From: Caryophanales bacterium UBA3668
Lineage (GTDB): Bacteria > Bacillota_I > Bacilli_A > RFN20 > CAG-826
Direction of reading: 5' to 3'
Assembly: GCA_002373085.1 (NCBI GenBank)
Contig: DFJP01000100.1
Coordinates: forward strand, 1-17,483
DNA: 17,483 nucleotides
A program made the position numbers and the translations under genes. The notes beneath the pieces were generated by a model. It was not told where the DNA came from. It saw nothing but the letters and a program-made list of their open reading frames with translations, and made no database searches. The first letter of the stretch is position 1. Each line of letters starts with the position of its first letter. Shown here piece after piece: positions 14,047 through 17,483 of the stretch.

Positions 14047-15513
14047 ATGCGCAAGAATTTTATTACATTAGGCCTATTAGGCATTTTAGCTTGCTCCTCA
14101 ATTGGGATGGCAGCTTTTTCAAATAGCAAATCTAACTATTCAGAAGCATTTTGTTATTACACCAATCATGATGGAGATACGTATTATTCCTCTATTAGCG
14201 ATTCGTTAGAAGGAGACGATTTATTAAGAGCGCTTCGTAGTCTTAACGCTACTAAGAGAAAAAATACAGTGGGATATTCCGGTATGGGTACTTCCCCATC
14301 TGGACAATTCAAATATACAGATTATGATCCAAATTCTGTTAAATATGATAGTAACGGTCAACCTTATGGCACTAAACTATTAACTTTCTATTCTAGTAAC
14401 TCCGCAACTAGTGGAATGAATAGAGAACATGTTTGGCCAAAGAGTCACGGAGGCAACTTAGTTGAAAACGATATTCATATGCCTCGACCAACATTAAATG
14501 CAGAAAATGGAAGTAGAGGCAACTCATTCTACGTTGAAGGAAAGTGCAACCAATCTAGTGGATGGGATCCAGCAATGGAAGATTTTGGAATTGAATCATA
14601 TCGTGGTGATTCCGCTAGAATTATTTTCTACTGTGTAGTTGCGTCTTCTTCATTATCTCTTATTGAAGCTGATTCACATCCAACATCTAACAAAAATAGA
14701 GATAACTTAATGGGTAGATTATCTCATATGCTCAAATGGAATTTAAAATACCCTGTTCAACAAAGAGAACAAAATAGAAATGAAGGTGCTGAATACCTCC
14801 AAGGAAATAGAAACCCATTTATTGACCATCCAGAATATGCATGTCGTATTTGGGGTAATACAAACGCTGAAACTAAATCAGCATGTTCTGGTTATTATCA
14901 CGAAAAAACTTTAGTGAGCATCACTATTGATAATCCAAAAACCGAATATCAAATCAATGAGAAATTTGTTAAGCCAGATGTCATTGCTCATTATGATGAT
15001 GGAAGTACTCAAAACGTGAAAGAAAGCGCCTCTTTTAGTGGATTTGGTTCTACAACGTCAGGACAAAAGACTATTACAGTTACTTATGAAGGAAAGACCA
15101 CTTCATATACGATTAATGTTATTGAAGCCCTACCACCAGCGGTTACAAAACTAGAAGTTATAAACCCAGTTAAATCTCATTATTATATTGGAGAAGAATT
15201 TGTTACTCCTATTGTTCAAGCTACTTACGAAGATGGAAGCGTTGTTGATGTTTCTAATAAAGCAACATATACCGGTTTTGATTCAAGCGAACCAGCTAAT
15301 AAACAGACTATTACAGTAACTTTCGAAGGTGTCATTACTACTTATGATGTTTTAATTACCAAAAGACCAAGTGAGGATAATCCACCTCAAAACAATAATG
15401 GGTGTGGAGGAAACGTTGTCACAACAAGCGTTACAATCACATCACTATCCTTTATTGGCGTTGCTTTTATTACTATTTCTTATCTGGTGAGAAAAAAGAA
15501 AAGAGAAGAATAG
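14047..15513 (+). CDS. Secreted endonuclease I (His-Me finger) with two Ig-like domains and C-terminal anchor
   Basis: An exported 488-residue nuclease. The signal peptide is residues 1-22 (MRKNFITLGLLGILACSSIG); ILAC could act as an atypical lipobox. The endonuclease I domain (about 30-285) has NREHVWPKSHGG (125-136) with catalytic His128 and NDIHMPRPTLNAENG (141-155). It also has the family end NRNEGAEYLQGNRNPFIDHPEYACRIWG (243-270, split by GAEY). This family degrades DNA non-specifically with a divalent metal. Two bacterial Ig-like domains follow (about 288-360 and 367-438). After a Pro/Asn linker comes GCGGN (452-456), a hydrophobic helix (about 461-481) and VRKKKREE, a tripartite anchor-like tail. 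The mature enzyme should sit on the cell surface and digest extracellular DNA, perhaps for nucleotide scavenging (inference). No Shine-Dalgarno precedes the start. The gene is a single unit with its own promoter. Confidence 0.92.
   Translation: MRKNFITLGLLGILACSSIGMAAFSNSKSNYSEAFCYYTNHDGDTYYSSISDSLEGDDLLRALRSLNATKRKNTVGYSGMGTSPSGQFKYTDYDPNSVKYDSNGQPYGTKLLTFYSSNSATSGMNREHVWPKSHGGNLVENDIHMPRPTLNAENGSRGNSFYVEGKCNQSSGWDPAMEDFGIESYRGDSARIIFYCVVASSSLSLIEADSHPTSNKNRDNLMGRLSHMLKWNLKYPVQQREQNRNEGAEYLQGNRNPFIDHPEYACRIWGNTNAETKSACSGYYHEKTLVSITIDNPKTEYQINEKFVKPDVIAHYDDGSTQNVKESASFSGFGSTTSGQKTITVTYEGKTTSYTINVIEALPPAVTKLEVINPVKSHYYIGEEFVTPIVQATYEDGSVVDVSNKATYTGFDSSEPANKQTITVTFEGVITTYDVLITKRPSEDNPPQNNNGCGGNVVTTSVTITSLSFIGVAFITISYLVRKKKREE
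15400..15510 (+). other. Codons for a Cys-Gly-Gly/TM/basic C-terminal anchor-like signal
   Basis: Residues 452-488 of the nuclease comprise GCGG, a Thr/Ser-rich stretch, about 20 hydrophobic residues and terminal RKKKREE. This has the three-part layout of surface-sorting signals but no LPXTG motif. Confidence 0.6.
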
Positions 15514-15534
15514 GCAAGAGGATAATTAATACTT

Positions 15535-15563
15535 TTCAAATTCAAAAGTAATATAATTATATT
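15535..15563 (+). promoter_or_regulatory. Candidate promoter for the DUF2188 gene
   Basis: TTCAAA (15535-15540), 17-nt spacer, TATATT (15558-15563). An overlapping TATAAT is at 15552-15557. Unlike neighbouring promoters it leaves room for a leader with a normal AAGGAG ribosome binding site. Confidence 0.45.
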
Positions 15564-15592
15564 ATCAAGAAAAAGATAAAGGAGATCTTATT

Positions 15593-15889
15593 ATGGCAGT
15601 TAAAAAAGCAAAACCTGCTCCAAAAAAACCTGCTGTGAAACAAGCTGTTCCAAATAAAAAACCAGCAGCAGCAAAGAAGGAAGAAGTTAATTTCCGTACC
15701 TATCACTTAGTTAAAAGAGCAGATGGTAAATGGGAAGTCAAGTACGCGGGAGGACAAAAAGCAATCAAGCTATTTGATACTCAAAAAGAAGCGTTAGATT
15801 ATTCCAAGAAGATGGCGGAAAACCAAGATGGCAAAGTCTTAGTGCACAACTCAAAAGGTGCAAACAAAGGCCGTATTAAGAAAAAATAA
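15593..15889 (+). CDS. DUF2188 protein with Lys/Ala/Pro-rich N-terminal tail
   Basis: A small basic protein of 98 residues with no signal peptide. The C-terminal part matches the DUF2188 pattern: YHLVKRADGKWEVKYAGGQKA (38-58), FDTQKEALDYSKKMAENQDG (61-80), then VLVHNSKGANKGRIKKK. Members have the look of a small beta-hairpin/helix module ending in a dipeptide like VVH; their function is unknown. Residues 3-31 are a low-complexity basic tail (KKAKPAPKKPAVKQAVPNKK), similar to that of the PII-like protein encoded at 13170. Such tails resemble histone H1-like nucleic-acid-binding segments, so DNA or RNA binding is possible (inference). A strong AAGGAG ribosome binding site precedes the start. 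The gene is monocistronic, ending at a strong terminator. Confidence 0.8.
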   Translation: MAVKKAKPAPKKPAVKQAVPNKKPAAAKKEEVNFRTYHLVKRADGKWEVKYAGGQKAIKLFDTQKEALDYSKKMAENQDGKVLVHNSKGANKGRIKKK

Positions 15890-15906
15890 TTTAATAAAGA
15901 AACACG

Positions 15907-15940
15907 AAGGCCCATACGCGTGACGTTATGGGCCTTTTCT
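15907..15940 (+). terminator. Strong Rho-independent terminator after the DUF2188 gene
   Basis: AAGGCCCATA (15907-15916) pairs with TATGGGCCTT (15927-15936), with an inner ACG/CGT extension and a downstream TTTTCTTTT tract. The GC-rich stem in an AT-rich setting is typical of an efficient terminator. Confidence 0.92.
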
Positions 15941-15962
15941 TTTGACTTTGCCTTAATAAAAC

Positions 15963-15991
15963 TTGAACTAACGAGAATAAAATAGTAAGAT
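15963..15991 (+). promoter_or_regulatory. Candidate promoter of the surface lipoprotein gene
   Basis: TTGAAC (15963-15968), 17-nt spacer, TAAGAT (15986-15991). The predicted start of transcription near 15998 falls on the first bases of the palindrome at 15997-16016. Confidence 0.5.
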
Positions 15992-15996
15992 AGTAT

Positions 15997-16016
15997 TTAG
16001 GAAAACGATTTCCTAA
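15997..16016. promoter_or_regulatory. LacI/CcpA-type operator candidate at the lipoprotein promoter
   Basis: TTAGGAAAACGATTTCCTAA is an 8-bp inverted repeat around ACGA with a central CG. Its middle 14 bases match the catabolite-responsive element consensus TGWAANCGNTNWCA except at the two outermost symmetric positions. Lying over the predicted transcription start, it should act as a repressor site. The flanking AGATA/TATCT extends the symmetry. Confidence 0.55.
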
Positions 16017-16066
16017 CTATCTACAGGTTGGGAAGTTATTTACTCAAAACATAACGAGGAATATTT

Positions 16067-17483
16067 ATGAAGAAGAGATTTATTAACGCTTTGTCTACTT
16101 TATTTGTTTTAGGCATGCTTATTGGTTGCTCTCCAAAAGGCAACACCCCATCTGGAGAAGGTGGAGGCGGAGGAGGAACAATCATTGATCCCGTTGATGA
16201 ATCTTTAGACTCTATTTCTGTAAATAATCCTAAAACTAGTTACATTCAAGACGATGAATTTGTTAAACCAACAGTTATCGCAACTTATAAAAATAATAAA
16301 ACTAGTGACGTAACATCTAAATCCACTTTTAGTGGATATGATATGTCTAAAACCGGTAATCAAACTGTTACTGTTAGTTATACAGAAGGCGAAATTACTA
16401 AAACCACTACTTACGGTATTAACGTTAATGCTAAAGTCATTCCTGACCCACCAAAACCAGTTACTATCACTATGCAATTCGCAAACTTCTATGCGGATGG
16501 CTCATGGATGAAATTAACATATGATAATGATCCATTTGCGGTAACTGGGCATACATATTCTTATTTAAAACTTAATGGTAATAAGTTAGCCGCTACTGAA
16601 GTTGATAATCTTCCTGATGGAAAATACGTTAATGTTCATGTTAGCACTGACCAATTAACCGATTACTTGTTTGAGTGGGTTGATGACGCTGGAGAAACCT
16701 ATTTCTCATTTAAATATAGCCACACTCCTGTTACTCCTGATCCAGGACCAACTGGTGACGCTAAACTTTCGTTTAAAATGTTCTATGGCGATGGACAATG
16801 GATGCAACTTTCTTATGAAGTAGATCCATTTGCGATGACAGGCCACACATTTAAAACATTAAAACTTAATCATGAAGAAGTTATTGGTAACGATATTGAT
16901 AATGTTCCTGGTGGCAAATATTTAAACGTCCACGTTTATAGTGATAAATTACCTGAATATCTCTTTGAGTGGTATGACACTGATAACGTTTTGTATTGTT
17001 CTTATAAATACACCAATAGCGGTGCTGGAGGAGATACTCCTGGACCAATCGATCCAACTATCACAGATGATTTAGGAGAAGATGAAACAAGTTCTATTCC
17101 AGTAGGCACTAATGCTGACCACATTAGCATTTTAGGAATTGATAATGTTAATTGGGCCAAAGGACAATATTTCGATGTCTTTAATGGTGTTGCTGCTACT
17201 TCAGACGGCAAAGACATCACAAACTATATCGAAGTTAATGGAAGTGTTAACTATGGTAAAGTTGGCACTTATGAACTTGAATATGTTATCCAATACGGTA
17301 ACTCCAATATGAGTTATACCCGTACAGTTACTGTTACTGAAGGTGACATTAGTAGAGATACATCAACTCACACTTTAGATGTACCTACTTTACCAACTTC
17401 TGAAAGAGGAAGTATTGCAAGTGGAAACATTTATATTCCTCATCCTGCTAATGCCTCAAATATTGATAACGAACTCAAAAATA
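16067..17483 (+). CDS. Surface lipoprotein with Ig-like domain, tandem novel repeats and DUF5011-like domain (runs off right edge)
   Basis: An open frame of 472 codons with no stop before the window ends. Residues 1-20 are a lipoprotein signal with lipobox LIGC and acylated Cys21, followed by a Gly-rich linker (GEGGGGGG). Residues 46-122 form an Ig-like domain related to those of the endonuclease at 14047 (NPKTSY, EFVKP, VIATY, TFSGY). Residues 141-217 and 239-315 are two copies of a repeat I do not recognise, aligned without gaps at an offset of 98 residues and about half identical. Residues about 350-423 (FDVFNGVAATSDGKDITNYI, then GTYELEYVI and YTRTVTV) look like a DUF5011-type Ig-like domain. 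A further, unidentified region begins at about 430. GAGGA lies seven bases before the ATG. It is probably a membrane-anchored adhesin or carbohydrate-binding protein (inference), and a catalytic domain may lie beyond the window. Confidence 0.85.
   Translation, partial: MKKRFINALSTLFVLGMLIGCSPKGNTPSGEGGGGGGTIIDPVDESLDSISVNNPKTSYIQDDEFVKPTVIATYKNNKTSDVTSKSTFSGYDMSKTGNQTVTVSYTEGEITKTTTYGINVNAKVIPDPPKPVTITMQFANFYADGSWMKLTYDNDPFAVTGHTYSYLKLNGNKLAATEVDNLPDGKYVNVHVSTDQLTDYLFEWVDDAGETYFSFKYSHTPVTPDPGPTGDAKLSFKMFYGDGQWMQLSYEVDPFAMTGHTFKTLKLNHEEVIGNDIDNVPGGKYLNVHVYSDKLPEYLFEWYDTDNVLYCSYKYTNSGAGGDTPGPIDPTITDDLGEDETSSIPVGTNADHISILGIDNVNWAKGQYFDVFNGVAATSDGKDITNYIEVNGSVNYGKVGTYELEYVIQYGNSNMSYTRTVTVTEGDISRDTSTHTLDVPTLPTSERGSIASGNIYIPHPANASNIDNELKN
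16487..16717 (+). repeat. Novel protein repeat, copy 1 (lipoprotein residues 141-217)
   Basis: Pattern FY-x-DG-x-WM-x-L-x-Y-x2-DPFA-x-TGHT, then LKLN, DN-x-P-x-GKY-x-NVHV, YLFEW and a final KY. It is aromatic-rich (four Trp/Tyr-centred motifs), like many carbohydrate-binding beta-sandwiches, but I cannot assign it to a family. Confidence 0.7.
16781..17011 (+). repeat. Novel protein repeat, copy 2 (lipoprotein residues 239-315)
   Basis: Aligns without gaps to copy 1, with about 42 of 77 positions identical by eye. Conserved positions include the WM, DPFA, TGHT, LKLN, GKY, NVHV and LFEW motifs. A Pro/Gly linker (TPDPGPTG) separates the copies. Confidence 0.7.

Noticed and set aside
15531..15549. 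ACTTTT-N7-AAAAGT hairpin after the endonuclease gene
   Set aside because: It has no following T-run and only a weak AT stem, and it overlaps the promoter region of the next gene, so I do not call it a terminator.

Overview
The window is AT-rich DNA with the standard genetic code, strong AGGAGG-type ribosome binding sites and tight gene packing. It also encodes a lipobox lipoprotein and a heterodimeric multidrug-type ABC exporter. This suggests a low-GC Bacillota genome, probably an uncultured member of the Bacilli near the Mollicutes or Erysipelotrichales. The placement is inference from style and gene content. No tRNA, rRNA, CRISPR array, transposase or phage gene was seen.

Layout, left to right: (1) 1-733, minus strand: the N-terminal part of pyruvate phosphate dikinase, running off the left edge. 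(2) 734-991: a divergent intergenic region with four separate inverted repeats. (3) 992-2548: an FGGY-family sugar kinase, ending at a hairpin shared with the convergent operon. (4) 7711-2585, minus strand: an operon of TetR regulator, degenerate-site ABC half-exporter, consensus-site ABC half-exporter and PHP-family phosphoesterase, joined by overlapping stop/start codons. (5) 7772-7916: a divergent control region with a perfect 20-bp palindrome. (6) 7917-11513, plus strand: a very compact operon of an ATP-grasp ligase, a GrpB-like nucleotidyltransferase-fold protein, a RimK-like ATP-grasp ligase and an S4/RluA-type pseudouridine synthase, with gaps of 1-3 nt. (7) 11567-13978: a DUF1538 membrane protein followed by two PII-like proteins, ending at a clear terminator. 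(8) 14047-15513: a secreted endonuclease I with two Ig-like domains and a Cys-Gly-Gly/TM/basic C-terminal tail. (9) 15593-15889: a DUF2188 protein with a Lys/Ala/Pro-rich N-terminus. (10) 16067 to the right edge: a surface lipoprotein with an Ig-like domain, two copies of an unrecognised repeat of about 77 residues, and a DUF5011-like domain.

How the genes may work together: the TetR-exporter operon looks like an inducible efflux system whose exporter has one hydrolytic and one degenerate ATP site. The DUF1538/PII/PII operon looks like a membrane transporter gated by nucleotide-sensing PII-type trimers. The two-ligase operon could make a small amide- or peptide-linked molecule, and it is the best candidate here for an uncharacterised pathway. 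The right end is a cell-surface block. It shares Ig-like modules between a nuclease and a lipoprotein, and the lipoprotein promoter carries a LacI/CcpA-style operator.

A cross-cutting feature is that three plus-strand transcription units (starts at 7917, 11567 and 14047) have a -10-like box only 8-9 nt before the start codon and no usable Shine-Dalgarno. This predicts leaderless or near-leaderless mRNAs. Several other genes carry strong SD sequences.
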